A stretch of 64,000 nt of DNA, taken from the NCBI RefSeq assembly GCF_014805625.2, contig NW_023998470.1, positions 1,175,632 through 1,239,631 of the forward strand, in the 5' to 3' direction. Below the pieces are notes generated by a model. The model did not search any database. It saw only the letters and a program-made list of their open reading frames with translations, and had not been told where the DNA came from. Shown here one piece after another: positions 1-11,990 of this stretch (position 1 is the first letter of the stretch; each line of letters opens with the position of its first letter). Origin of the DNA: Glossina fuscipes (taxonomy: Eukaryota; Arthropoda; Insecta; Diptera; Glossinidae). A program made the translations under genes and the position numbers.

Positions 1-979
1 CGTTGGCCTTTAGTTTTTTACGTAAGTACAAAAACAACAACCAAAAGAATCTTTGCATCTATGCCAAGCGGCACCACTGAGAAGTCATAGTCCATATGTC
101 AGTTCTTCACCGAAAGAGCCGAAGAAATCCTTAGGACAAACGAAAGAAAATCTGGGGTAAATAAAACGTTTGAGAGGAAGGATGAAAAAAAGGGGGAGGT
201 AATCAACGCTTTTCGTCCGGGATGTGTGTAGGCAGTAAGTTTATGTATATACGTCTGTTTTGTACCAAAAATTTCTAATCACATCATCATAATTAATGGT
301 GCAAACGTTGATGAAACCTTTATGGCAGCAATGTTGGTCTATTGCTATTATGGATTTTGAAAAGTCGAACCTTTGAGGTAGAGTCATGATGGCCTTGTAA
401 GTAATATATGAAAACGGCACTGTTTAGACTTCCCGTGTAATATCTCATTTTGAAAGCGAAATACGCATGAAATAATCGTATCTGGATGTATTAAGCGAAG
501 TGGCGTAGCGTAGTGTTGTTAACTGAAGGTGTACCGCCTTACGCTTTCAAGTTATTCAAATCGTATTAGTTTCTGTGTCCCGAACTATTGTAAACGCGAG
601 AATTTATTTCAAAAGCAGGAGAAGAAGAAATAAGAGGAGAAGGATAATAAGGTTGAAGCTTCGTTAACAGTCAGAAAAATGATCAAAATGTTCTGCTTTG
701 CTTACATAACATGTTAGGATTATTGAATATCGCGAAAAATGTCAAACCGTGCCCATAAGACAATTCTAGATTATAGACTCACCTAACAATAACTACTGTG
801 CGGAATTAAAAAACAAACAAAAATTTCCTTATATCGAATGTTGTTCTGTCGAATATTATATCAAAATTGAAATAGTTTTTTTCCTGCTTTGAGAGAAAAC
901 GCTTCTGATACGAAAAAAATCGGGATATTTTTCATTGCGATTGGAAATTTGTTGTAGAAAATTTTTAGTGGATATTAAA
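1..979. other. AT-rich sequence, no gene recognised
   Basis: I see no open frame or repeat that I can name here. It contains the 5' flank of the small gene starting at 980, but no clear TATA box at a fixed distance from it. Confidence 0.5.
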
Positions 980-1264
980 ATGGATTCTATAAGTATGCCT
1001 CCATTTAAAGGAAAGTTCGTGTTGGACGTTTTGGGTAATATCGGTCGTCCAGCAAATATAGAAGAAATCTTCGAATATTGTTGTCTAAACCATCCGGCCG
1101 TTTCAAATTATCTTTTAAACGCGATTAAGACTGCCATAGATGTTGGCGTACGCCATGGATTCGTTGATAAAATCGACGAGAGCTACTACGCTTTGACGAT
1201 GACATTAAATCCGAATGGGAATCTCTCTCCATCGAAAGCGGACGGCCAAAAACGTCAACAGTAA
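980..1264 (+). CDS. Small winged-helix-like protein, 94 aa
   Basis: A single-exon frame of 94 codons. I chose the ATG at 980 (context AAAATGG) over in-frame non-ATG codons upstream. The protein has alternating hydrophobic and charged segments: a helix-like FVLDVLGNIG (residues about 12-21), ANIEEIFEYC, then AIKTAIDVGVRHGFVDKID followed by YYALTM. This is the helix-helix-helix-wing pattern of small winged-helix domains (linker-histone or DUF4777-like), in which a C-terminal helix is followed by a 'hGFV....YxL' hairpin. The tail (about 20 residues) is polar and basic. A polyadenylation signal lies 40 nt after the stop, which supports a real, complete gene. Family assignment is by pattern only. 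Nuclear or DNA-related function would be inference, and I do not recognise an orthologue. Confidence 0.6.
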   Translation: MDSISMPPFKGKFVLDVLGNIGRPANIEEIFEYCCLNHPAVSNYLLNAIKTAIDVGVRHGFVDKIDESYYALTMTLNPNGNLSPSKADGQKRQQ

Positions 1265-1303
1265 CAATATGTTTATGTTTAAATACTTTTCTCCTCCTAT
1301 TTG

Positions 1304-1309
1304 AATAAA
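1304..1309 (+). terminator. Polyadenylation signal AATAAA
   Basis: Canonical hexamer 40 nt downstream of the stop codon of the small gene at 980-1264, followed by a GT-rich stretch (ctgtgtaattgtc) as expected for a cleavage site. Confidence 0.55.
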
Positions 1310-1929
1310 TCTGTGTAATTGTCAGTCAAATGCTTAAAAGTATAAAATCTTTTTGGAAATTCTCCTGTATTTAGGAACGATTTAATTTAATAGAGCGAGA
1401 ATTCTTACATAATACACCGTAGAGATTGCAATGCATTGGCCCTTTTGTCTTGTAATCGAAAAATAGTTTGTAAGAATTGGAGCCATAAGTATATGGATAA
1501 GTATATATTATTATACAGGTTGGCAGGCTTTTTGATGTGTTGGGCATTCTCCAATATGCTCGCATTCAGGGAGAGTCAGCTTTTGCATGAATATAATGTG
1601 AATAATTGTCCTACATGAACTGGTGCATCTATTAGTCGGCCTTTTCCGACTATAAGGGTCTTACTTGTATTGATGTCTGTCAAATTATTATTACGGATCA
1701 ATTTTCATTGTATTAGAATATTTTCCATATAAAGTTAGGAACGGTTGTTTGGTAGGCATGGTTCCGATCTGCAATTACTAACAGTCCTTATTCGTTTTGT
1801 TTTTGTTGTATATTTTTAATTATAAAAAAAATGTACACAAATATATATACATTTACACATATATACATAAATAGAATAGAGATAGTAGCACATATAGAGG
1901 ATGAAGCTTTACTGAAACGAATTCATTTT
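1310..1929. other. AT-rich spacer, no gene recognised
   Basis: This spacer has short AT dinucleotide runs near 1830-1870 and no supported coding sequence. A short hairpin-like gtcgg-ccgac motif lies near 1636. Confidence 0.4.
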
Positions 1930-2199
1930 TCCGCGTTTAAAAAATTCTCCTTCTTTCTTTCGCCTTGCTTTTGTAGGCGCTTAGCTTCCTTTTCTAAGCG
2001 CTTAGCCTCTTTTTTAACTTTTTTCCTGGCGCTTAAGTTCGTTTCTGGCCCGTTTGTTGTGATTGAAGACTTCTAGATCATTCCATTCTTGTACCTCACC
2101 AGATTGCCAATTGCAATAAGGCGCAGCTGTTGCAACTAAAACAATAAAAGCTCACCCAAATACACGGCGCCATTCTTCAAGTGTGGTCTGAGTAAATTT
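1930..2199 (-). pseudogene. C-terminal fragment of SLC17-type transporter (decayed)
   Basis: Read on the minus strand, this segment gives TLEEWRRVF, a hydrophobic stretch (AFIVLVATAAPYC), then SGEVQEWND and a lysine/glutamate-rich tail (KRQEK, then EAKRLEKEAKRLQKQ). The order 'EWR.VF - last membrane helix - GSGEVQ.WN' is the hallmark of the C-terminal end of SLC17 (sialin, phosphate and vesicular glutamate) transporters of the major facilitator superfamily. An in-frame TGA at 2152-2154 sits where a tryptophan codon is expected. A frame break follows in an A-rich tract near 2020. The rest of the transporter is not found upstream (higher coordinates), so this looks like an isolated, decayed exon or duplicate. 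The family call rests on two short motifs. The alternative is a chance match in low-complexity coding-like sequence. Confidence 0.5.
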
Positions 2200-5100
2200 T
2201 AATACAAAATTTCCGGAAAATCAATTTCCTTTTTTTTTCTTAAATAACTCTTTAAATGTTCCAGAATTATACAAGAAGAAGGTGCTTTTAGGTGTGGGCA
2301 AAATTTCATTTTCCGAATATAAGTGCATAGCAAGATGCTGTAACTTTTTCATCAAACAGGATAACTTTGCCAATTTTGACTCCTTCTCACATTCGAATAG
2401 GTTCAAAATAATCCACCATAGTGAACAAGACGCACGCCCGAGGACTTAGCATTAGTTAGCTTGAAACTTCTTTGCTGGCAAAAGACTGCTGCCTGTCGGT
2501 GCAACATGAAGCTTTTTCATTCAAATGCTCACCAATCATTCCTTGACTCCATCCCTCGAATTTCACTACTTATAGGTATGCAGATGAAATGTTTGTTTTT
2601 TACGATTTATGCTGGGAAGATTTACATTGGGCGCCTCTGAGCCCCTTAACAGTAGAAAATACCCGAAAGATGGCTGCCGTGCTGTCATTCTGTTGTTACT
2701 TTTTTTTTTACAACTTGAATATGTGCTTAATAGGCAGCTTGATTATTATTACACTAGACAGATAAAATAAATATTCAAATCCGTTCTATGCCACCTTTCA
2801 CTTTTTCGCATTGATCGTTTTTGATCAACGATGATTGTTTCATGCACACGAATTTTTTTTTAGACACTTACTATGAACAAAACAGGTATCCGGGTACTAA
2901 TGAATTCTTCGCTTCTTGCAAATAAACAAGTTAAAACATTGCAGTTGTTCAAGTCCCGCCTACTAATACACATATCTTCATTTGTTTTATACTATGCTGT
3001 CTTGCAAGAGCTTTGCTTTCATGTTGGCAGGATTCCACAAAAAGGACATTTAGTATGGTACTTCTTTCCTGAATCACTGTCTTGTGAACTAACTTTCATC
3101 ATAAAACACTAAGAGGTTGATCTTCTTGCTATAGAGAGGTTTATTTTTTGCAAGGACATTTATATCGGAGGGGCTTCGAAAACTGATAAAATTGTATTAA
3201 AACTAATGTTTTTCTGTGATTTATTTCGAATAATATTAAAATTGGATTTTTTTTACATGCACATAAGTGTTTATCTTTGCGCCAAAAGACGTCAGCGTGC
3301 CAAACTTCTTCAAGTTTTCTTGGAAATTGCAATGTGCAGTTTGAAAATTAATAGATTGGTGGACAGACATGATATCAATTAAGAAAATGGTTTTGAATCG
3401 ATTAATGTAATTAATGTAAAAAATATAATTCCGTTACAATTATTTCTTCCCGACTTTATATATACATTCGGACAAGCTTACGACAAACGGTAAAATATGT
3501 CAAGCAATGCTCATTATTGTATTGTTTTTTGAAAAGGATCCTTAAGTAACCTGCAAATTTACCTACATCGAGCTTGTATTCGAATTTAAATAAGTGGCTG
3601 CCTTTTTACGGCTTCGTAGAAATTCCTTAAAACAATTTTAATTTATTACAAGGTTGTAAATGAATTCACAAAAATATGAACCAGTCAACCTATGACAATA
3701 TTTTATTTTTCAAATTTATAGCAAAAAAATAAGAATTCCCCCATAAGCAACGGTTTCCCTTTTTTTCGTTTAGTTGTCATTCTAGTGACTCCTTTATTAC
3801 AAGAGATTTGATTTTCTTAATATAAAAATAAAACTAAAAACCTATTAGTCTACTTCTACGTTAGAGTAAACATGAATATACATGCCGTATACTAGGTGAA
3901 TTCGAAAAATATGTAGATGCACTTGTATTTGATATCTTACCGCTCACTTTTATGCTCATATTCATCATATTCAAGTTTAACTTTCAAAAATTCTTTTAGT
4001 CAACTTAATATATTCGCCTACATTTATAACTGAAGAAGAATACTTTTGCATGCATATGAATAAGAGTGCGTATGTGTTTGTTTGTGTATGCAAATGTGAG
4101 TGCGTGTGTATGCGTGCATTAATATCAGAGTATTTATTCCAGTGAATCTCACATTTGATATTATACGAAAAACGAAACGAAAAATAAAAAGAAGAAGAAG
4201 AAGAAAAAACCAACAAAGGATGAAAAAAAGAAAACAACAAAAAGAAAAGAGAACTAAAGAAAAGTAGGGAAAAACTGCTGCTCCTGCAAATTCAAAAATA
4301 TTCACATGAATTAATAAAATCATACTTCAAGGATTTCCTGGGCATGCACACAAATGTACCCAACTCTAGGTAAAACTGTGTACACATGTAATTCTATCAG
4401 ATATGCGTAGATGCATGCATATGTAACTCTGTAAATAGTTGAAAAAATTAAAAGACAAAAAAAACAAAAAAAATAGAAGAAATAAAGAAAGAAAGGCAAG
4501 GGAAATGCAGACAAATGTCTGCATAGCGTAACCGTTCATGTGTAGTTGTATTTAATTGAAACGCATTTCTTTCGTTTTATCGTGCATTCATTCATTCATT
4601 CATTCATTCATTCATTTATTCATTCCCTCATTCACTCATGTGATGAACAGTACTGGTAAGAAAACACTGAAAAATCACTGAGGTGTATGAGGATTTATTT
4701 ATTTACATATTTTTTTTTTTTATTTTTTATATAAATATGTTTTCACCTCTTCATTTTTACCTTTGTTTTTAATTTAACGATAATTTTAAAAAATACCAGC
4801 CTTTGAGACGGATTTTGAATACCTAGCAATGCAAGCAAAAGGCATAAAACATATGCTTGATTGTAGAACCATTTGTCCTTTAAACTTGGCTTCGCCGAAC
4901 GTTTGTATTACGACCTACGTCGGTGTCTACTGCAGATTTTAAATTATTCAAAACAATATTTCATAGTTTTTTTTACTCTTACAAATACATTTGCGAACGG
5001 ACCGTGTCTGCTCTCCTATTTAACCCAAGCGACTTAATTAACATGAAATTTCTATGGTTTCAGACAGAAGGAATAAGATGTATTTTTATAGTTAAAGTTA

Positions 5101-5255
5101 AATTTGATTGAGTGATGAGTTACATCTTGAATACATAGATCGGCAAAGGCATTTTCAATATAAATACCAAAGGAATCTCATAAAAGACATTATACGCAAT
5201 CATAAGCAATCTGTGACGTTCTCGTATACCAACTATATCCACATGAATACCTGGA
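2200..5255. other. AT-rich sequence without recognised genes
   Basis: This stretch includes a purine-rich GAA tract near 4190-4215 and an ATTC microsatellite at 4584-4639. The open frames present are short, of low complexity and without similarity that I can name. Confidence 0.4.
4584..4639. repeat. (ATTC)n microsatellite
   Basis: A near-perfect tetranucleotide repeat of about eight attc units, degrading to ttta/ccct/actc variants at its right end. Confidence 0.9.
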
Positions 5256-5430
5256 TAGGTACAAATCGCGGCTATCAAGTCAAGTCAAGTCAAGCGGACT
5301 TAAATCTCAATGTGGTAGTGTTTACTTCATAGATATAACGAATACTGCGGAGGTAAAAGCATAACATTTGCCGATTGGAAACACAACACTAGACTGCGGC
5401 TGTTTTCTCATGCTTCCCTCAAACCCGAGT
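5256..5430 (+). repeat. Candidate tRNA-derived SINE, copy 1
   Basis: This segment shares an ordered set of blocks with 43541-43715: 'atcgcggctaycaagt', then a B-box-like block (ggacttaaatctc) followed by tgtggtagtgttta, then 'tttgccgattgg' and a tail ending near ctgcgg. The preceding caagt unit is tandemly repeated (caagtcaagtcaagtcaag). The B-box-like element followed by a conserved non-tRNA body suggests a Pol III-driven SINE. The ends are not defined. Confidence 0.45.
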
Positions 5431-6595
5431 GATTGCTCATAAAATATTATAGAAGAAACAATATACATAAATATATATATATGTATCAACTTTATAACGA
5501 ATTGCAAGCTTAACCATATTTTACAGCCCGTATGGCAAGCACTTATTAACTTTGTAGACATTCATGCAATATCGAGATAGACCTATCTTTTACTTTACCA
5601 ATCGATTCAGAATCGATTCAAAAATGGATTTAAACACTTTTCAATTTATCCTACAGATTACAATTTTTCGAATTCTGTCACTGAAACTTTAGACGACAAA
5701 ATGTTTTGCCTTTCTGACAGTCGTTATTGAAAATGGATTGGATCGGACTATTTTTGCGATCACGTTCCGCATGAAGCTGTATTTTAAAAAATTCATTAAA
5801 AGAAAATTCCTGTTTTTCATATTTCTCAAAAATACTCGGTGAAAAAAAGTTACTTGATGTTTTTTAGCATAATGAAACCATATTTTGAACTTCCCCCCAC
5901 ATAGACTTTAAAGTAAGCCTCTATTTTATAAAGCAGCAAAATCTCATGTTTGGGGTTTCGTGTTTTAAAACTTTAGTGCAAAACAGTAATTTGACATAGA
6001 AGTTCACTATGGAAAGTCTGCACGACACGGGTATACTTTTCAGAATTCTCTCTGTATATGCGTTCTCATGAGAGGTAAGCCCTTATAAAGGCTGACCAGA
6101 TGTAGCTTATCATATTTTAAAGAGAAAACAAATGAAGAATTACATTAAGCGATGGTATTGTAATGCAAACTAAGATTCAATCTTGCCTGACTATAACGTT
6201 TTAATTTATTTTAATTTTAATTACTAAGAAAATCGTTCATTGTTTTAAAAAACATTTTTCTTCTATATACAATCCGGAGGTACATACATATGTAATAATT
6301 TATTGAACATTGTTTTGATTGTTGCTAAGGGCCTCATGATCCCAATGTTTTCTTAAACTTTCACTGTGGATATGAAGATATATTTTATTTACGAAATATG
6401 CCATATTAAATGTTGAAGGAAACAATAAAAGCATCATTTCTTTTTTTTGTTAAATGCATAATATTGTGCTTTCGACTGTGAAAAATCATGTTAAACCTAT
6501 TGAAAATGTTTATAAAATTGAAAGTTTTCTAAAAAAAATTTGAATTCATTGGTTTGTAAAAACATGAGCGCACTTCTAGGTTCCACTAATTTTAT

Positions 6596-6631
<36 letters not shown>

Positions 6632-7559
6632 CTTAGCACAATAAAATGAGCCAAGAAAACCGCATGTCTCTTAAGACATTTCTCAAGTGTTACGCAATTT
6701 CAAACCAAAGCAAATTCATTTGCTTATATGCAAATCTTCGTCTCATGTTGATATTTTATATATTTAAACATTTTTAAAGAAAATAAATGTTGATTGTGCG
6801 TGCAACGCCGTTAGCGCTTGAGTAATATTGTCATTGCAATGATTATTCGAAAATCCCGCTGACAGTATAGTATTCAAGAATCACACACTTCTCATCATTG
6901 CTTGTTAAAACAAATTGGTCCCCTGTCGGAAGTTTTTTTTACTTTTTAGATTTACTCTTGAAATTGAACGGGAATTATTTGACTCTTTGCTCTTCAAATA
7001 AATTCAAAGAAAACAATCAAATACTGTAACATCAACGATAAGATGATCAATAAGAGTATGATCTCTCGTATTGTTTTTTATTTATTATTTTTTTCACATT
7101 TCAGATAAAACTATTCTTTGATTCATGTTACATGCATTGTCCTGCAGAAAGAAGACATACATACGTGGGATCGATTAGTTTCTAATTCTGCTTTCCCAAT
7201 TCTTTGAGCATAACGCTATATGGTATGAAAATTTTTTGGAGAAAAAGAGAAAGAAACGATCGGAAGATTGAAAGGAAAAGACCAAAATCACTCTTTTTCC
7301 TTCACTCGAAGACTGAAACAGTTTTAACCAGCATTGCAAATGCGAGGCATCGCCTCAAATTTAAACATTTGAATAAGTTAGTTACTTATGCAATAGTAAA
7401 AAGCTACTTGAAGCGATAGATAAGCTGCACAGAAATATCCGGACTTTGCCCACTTTCAAATAAAACCGCTCATATGGTTTTTCAAATATTTCAATCAAAC
7501 AACAATGTTTTTTGAAAGTATTTTAGAAAAATATTTTAAAAAAATTTTAGATTTAGTGA
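5431..7559. other. AT-rich sequence, repeats only
   Basis: The segment near 5715-5790 (attgaaaatgg...ggatcggac...gcgatcacgttccgcatg) resembles part of the dispersed repeat also seen near 7770 and 52620. A poly-T run lies at 6598-6628. No gene is supported. Confidence 0.4.
6598..6628. repeat. Poly-T run, 31 nt
   Basis: An uninterrupted T homopolymer. It may be the A tail of an old retroposed sequence on the minus strand, but no source is recognised next to it. Confidence 0.85.
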
Positions 7560-7960
7560 AACTACCTCGAATTGCTTGCGGTACAAAGGTGTATTAACTT
7601 TGTACGAATGTGTGCAACACACAGGCGTACATGAGATAGACCCACTTTTTATTATACCGCGTCATTCAGAAAGTGATTCGGAACTTTGTCTTGCCCTCTG
7701 TGTGACTGTCTGGTTCTTTATGCTCAATTTACAGATCAAAATTTTTAAAATATTTTCATTAAATTTGTTTCAAAGAACGAACGCTATTGAAAATAATTTG
7801 GAGCGACGGCTCCCCATGTAAATCTTTATTTTGAAAAATCATTATATGAACAACTGTATTAAACAAATTCGTGTAGGGTTCTGCACTGTCGGTCACGTTC
7901 CGCAACAGTGTTTTCAAACGCTTAAAATTTTAAAATGTTTAATCAAATTATATCGAGTAA
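7560..7960. repeat. Degenerate dispersed repeat
   Basis: It contains 'aagaacgaacgctattgaaa' followed by a gac-rich block, matching the block 'aagaacaaacgctattgaaa' in the repeat at 52510-52800. It also carries 'ggtcacgttccgca', which resembles the block near 5760. This is a weak, diverged copy. Confidence 0.35.
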
Positions 7961-8310
7961 AATCGCGTGAAATCTATGCGGAATTTATAGCTATTTCAAG
8001 TCAATATTTCAAAACAACTAACTCCAATCGAAATTTGATCAAAATTCCTTATGCACATTTCTAGTTGAGCGAACCTAAATGAACTCATCAACAATGAGCA
8101 TAACTTGATTATGGATTGAAATGGAAACTTAAATTAATAGGTGCTTTAAATTTATTTATTCACGATTAATATCTGCAACTATGCGTATGATTTTGAAACA
8201 ATATATAGCACTCATACGCTTCGAGTGTCTGCGTATCAAACACAGTAAATATTTTTTCTTTCTGTTAAGCCTGAAGAGAAAAATTGCTAAACAGTAGACA
8301 ACACAATACC

Positions 8311-8330
8311 GTGTGTGTGTGTGTGTGTGT
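8311..8330. repeat. (GT)10 microsatellite
   Basis: A perfect gt dinucleotide run of 20 nt. Confidence 0.9.
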
Positions 8331-8584
8331 ATCTACAAGTGTATTTATGTTCGTATGTATTTTCTTTCGTACTTGTTTGCTCCTTTCCGCGGTAGTTCTT
8401 CATCAACAAGCAAATATCGTCACAATAATAAACAAATATCCTCATTTTTAATCTACACCTTTCTTTAGAAATTTTCTCTTTTTTTTTTTCTTCTTTCTCT
8501 TCAATGCCCTTAAGCGGACACAGAAAATTATTTTATCAATTTGATTATCAACGAATTAAGTTGTTTATAAACTGATTTGTATGT

Positions 8585-8704
8585 CAATATAATATATATT
8601 TATATATATGTGCACATATATACACATCATATATATATATATATAAATATATATATATAAACATATATATATAAACATATAGATGTATATATATGTATAC
8701 ATAT
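8585..8704. repeat. (TA)n-rich tract
   Basis: An interrupted tat/ata dinucleotide tract with occasional c and g (tatacacat, aaacata). Confidence 0.8.
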
Positions 8705-9240
8705 CACGTTCCACACATGCACGCACAAACTTCTAAGTATATGAAATAAATGCAAGTTGCTCTTTGTTTCGATATCTCTCACTTTCTGTCTTTCGCTTTC
8801 TCTTTCTCATTCAGACTTATTGCGTTTTGTTTACAATGCAATCACTTAGATTTCATTGCTTGATTGAGTTTCATTTAAACAGTCTGTTGCATTAATAGTA
8901 GTTGACTGCAATTTTGCTGTTGACTTCACCTTTGGGTTTTCTGTTTGTGCTTTTATTGCTACAAAAATTAAAAATAAAACACACGAAAAGGAAATAGTTT
9001 AACACTTCCCTACATCGATATGTATGGGGATAATTTAATTTGGATTTTTTTCCCGTTTTTTTTTTTTTCACTTGTATTTTAACAGATTTTTATTTTCATT
9101 TTCTTCTTTCCTTCCATTATTTACTTTATCCAAGCACTTAATCAATCAAAGCAAATTTCAACTGGCTTTGCACTTACAAGAGAAGAAACAAGAAATTAAT
9201 TATCAAAGATTAGAGATTTTAAAATAAACTTTAAAATATA

Positions 9241-10006
9241 AAATGTTTGCGTTAATTTGGCCAGTGAGAAATACCAGTGCATGTAACGATTAAATTCTAT
9301 GATTTTGACATTTCTCTACATAAAGAAACAGCTTTCTATTTAATATTATTGAATTATTCAGCGCACGCCGATGCTAATCAAGGAGTGCTCAAAATTGCAT
9401 TTTCGACCTACATTACTTTTGTTGTTTAATTTGAAGAAACTTGCTACCGGAGCCCATCAAATGCTATTACAAGCTTATGGTGATGCCGCTCCATCATACC
9501 CTATTTGTTGATTTTGGTTTCAAGAGGTAAAAAGTGATGATTTTGATGTGAATGATAGAACTAAAGAAGATTAGAGAACCAAAGTAGTTCAAGTGCCGTG
9601 AATTGCAAGGCTTATTCGCCGAAAACCCAGCTTAAACTCTCGAAAAACTTTCAAATAGCTTAGCACTTGACGAACCAAGTGTTCCTAGACGTTTATATGC
9701 GATATGAGAAGTCCAAAAGGAAGGAAAACGGTTACTTCGCTATAAAAGGCTATATACAACCGTTTCAGCATGGTTTGGCTTGCATGCGGTTCAGCAAAGT
9801 TGAAGAAAGGCGAAAATAGGTCGATGGTTGAATCGCTGCCAAACCAATACCGTTCTTTCGACACGATGTCGACATATGTCCAGAAAGGTGGGAAAAACTT
9901 GTAGAAAACGATGGAAAATATTATGATCAATAAACATAGTAGAAGTTTTTCCTAATAAATGCCATTTCTAGGTGAAAAAGTGGCCAAAATTAACGCGAAC
10001 ACCTAA
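9241..10006 (+). mobile_element. Decayed, internally deleted mariner element (copy A)
   Basis: Translation on the plus strand gives scattered mariner transposase pieces. The N-terminal helix-turn-helix region reads AYGDAAPSYPICCFWFQRGK near 9460-9530, then FDVNDRTK, and the extreme C-terminus reads ERWEKLVENDGKYYDQ near 9878-9930. Stops and frame changes interrupt it. The whole catalytic core between about 9700 and 9800 is missing, so this is an internally deleted relic. The ends match as imperfect inverted repeats: the left end carries gtttgcgttaatttggcca and the right end, read inverted, gttcgcgttaattttggcc. TA dinucleotides flank both ends (9239-9240 and 10007-10008), as expected for mariner insertion. 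It is not capable of encoding a functional transposase. Confidence in the family is high, and in the exact ends moderate. Confidence 0.75.
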
Positions 10007-10008
10007 TA

Positions 10009-11750
10009 CATTATTTGTTATCAGTAAAACTGTTTGTAGTTTATATTGCAATTATTCAGATAATGCAAATGTATGCAAATTTTACAATTTTTGTATAAAT
10101 CGCTGGTAATAAAAAATATTTATAGATTAGAAAATTATAGATGACGTAAAGCAATATAGCAAATGGTATATCATGTATTAAAGGGATTTACGAGAACGAG
10201 ATATCATGAATCCCTAGACTTACCCACAAATCAATTGGTAATCACTGAATTTTATTTTAGAAAACATAACTGAACAAAAAATTGCAAGCATGATTTATTG
10301 AATAGAATATCAAGATTTGGTTATTGATTCATTTTTGTCGAAGGCAGCCATTTCCAGGGATTAACCTCAGAGAATTAAACTCGATTAATCCATCATGAGT
10401 GTTTGTTTATCTTTCGTTTTTTTTTTTATTAAAGCTAGTACGTGATATTAGATGAAGGCTGTTCTTCTTATCTATCGGCTATCTATGCTCTATTGCCAAG
10501 AAAGAAAAAAGAAACAAAAAAGTATACTGAATAGTCCTTATTTTTGGTACTTGTAATAAGCGTTACTTCCACTTTCAAATTATTGATTGCTTCAGATAAA
10601 ACGAAAAGGTTTTGCCAAACTCATCAAAACATCAGTGCATTACTACTTAATGTAAGCAAAACACAATAAATTTATTGTTATCGAGAAGCAGGCAAAAAAA
10701 TTACCTTCGGCTGTGAACGAATTTTTTACATCTTCTCACTTTATGGGCAAGCGAATGGACTTACGTGGTCAGATCAATTCAGAACTTGCCACTAATCAAG
10801 GGCGTATACAACTTGTCGTATCCCTGAAACTTCCATCTGGCTATCGGAAATGTTTTAACAAAGACAACATACGCACAAATTGACGATTCTGCATATAGAA
10901 TGTTCTAAGTAATACGCCTAGAAGCTGCATTTGCAGTTCTAAGTAAGACATGCGGGCTTAATGATACGTATAAAAACAGCAATGAGAACAAAAATCTGCA
11001 TCCTTTGTATTTTTCTACAGGAACTTACCTTACTAGACCGAAAACTAGGCTGAGTGAGCACTCAAGCTGTGGCCTAATGAGCAAACAACAAATTGCTAGT
11101 GATGCTCAATAAAATTTGAACGATAACGGCGTCGAATGGGGTGATTTCTTAGAAAATCCAACAGAGATCCGAAATTTTGCCTGTGAACGACGGATTCCTG
11201 GCCTGCCTTTTCGCTTTTTAAAAACAATAAGCCACAGAAGGCGCCATTGTTTGATGTAATTATCAACAAGCGAAGCTGTTATTGGTTTTTGTACGAAAAA
11301 CTTTGGAAAGAGCAGATTCCTTGGCACACACTTATCATTCAACCTGTATTTCATTTTACTCACCGATTTTTTATCGTCTTTCCGGACTATGATGATTTCG
11401 ATGTTGTAAAACTGTTGGAATTTTTCATTAAAAACAAACCTGAACCTGAACATTTTCATTCTTACAGCACAATATCGTACGATTGGTTATCGTATTTCCA
11501 CACTTTATACGTTACATATATGCTTTACATCTGTCAGCTTTTGAGCGGTAGTCTACACTCAAATGCTACCATGCTTTTCATATATCTCGTCTTAAGGAAT
11601 TATAAGTTTATATCGTCAATTAAGGAATAAATATGTCTTAAGCCTTGTAGATATTTCCCTGACAACTATCCGAGCAAGTATAGGGTACCCCAGAATTCAT
11701 GCAGAAACAGATTTTTAAAATAAGCCCAGGGCTTATAATTCAAAATTGTA
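10009..11750. other. AT-rich sequence, no gene recognised
   Basis: Overlapping open frames of up to 127 codons on opposite strands at 11106-11630 show no family motifs and shadow each other. I do not support a gene here. Confidence 0.35.
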
Positions 11751-11754
11751 TTTT

Positions 11755-11990
11755 GTGTTTATCTACCACCAAAGAAAGAGGGTGTACTCAATTTATCATA
11801 GGGTTTGCAAGACCCAAAAGGAAACTTCGGAGACCCTGTAAGTTACATATACTCGTGATCAGCGCGAAATTCTTGTTTAAAAGAATTATCTGCAACGAGC
11901 GATGCAGAAGAGAAGGAAAAAGAAAACAAATCTTCTCGATTTATCCATATTTAGTAGCCTTCTGCTCGCTTGCAATTACTTAGCAATGTG
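11755..11990 (+). repeat. Dispersed repeat family (cttcagaaaccct core), copy 1
   Basis: Diverged copy of a repeat with the order: ccaccaaagga..g, caagacccaaaaggaaacttc, ggagaccctgtaa, catatactcgtgatcagcg, cgaaattctt. The same order of blocks recurs at 17519, 22266, 25122 and 34795. Confidence 0.6.

Larger units (their letters stand above)
7961..9240. other. AT-rich sequence with microsatellites
   Basis: It holds a (GT)n run at 8311-8330 and a long interrupted (TA)n tract at about 8585-8704. No gene is supported. Confidence 0.5.

Noticed and set aside
11106..11630. Overlapping frames of 117 and 127 codons on opposite strands
   Set aside because: They shadow each other, have no recognisable domain or polyadenylation and splice support, and the composition is that of the surrounding AT-rich DNA.
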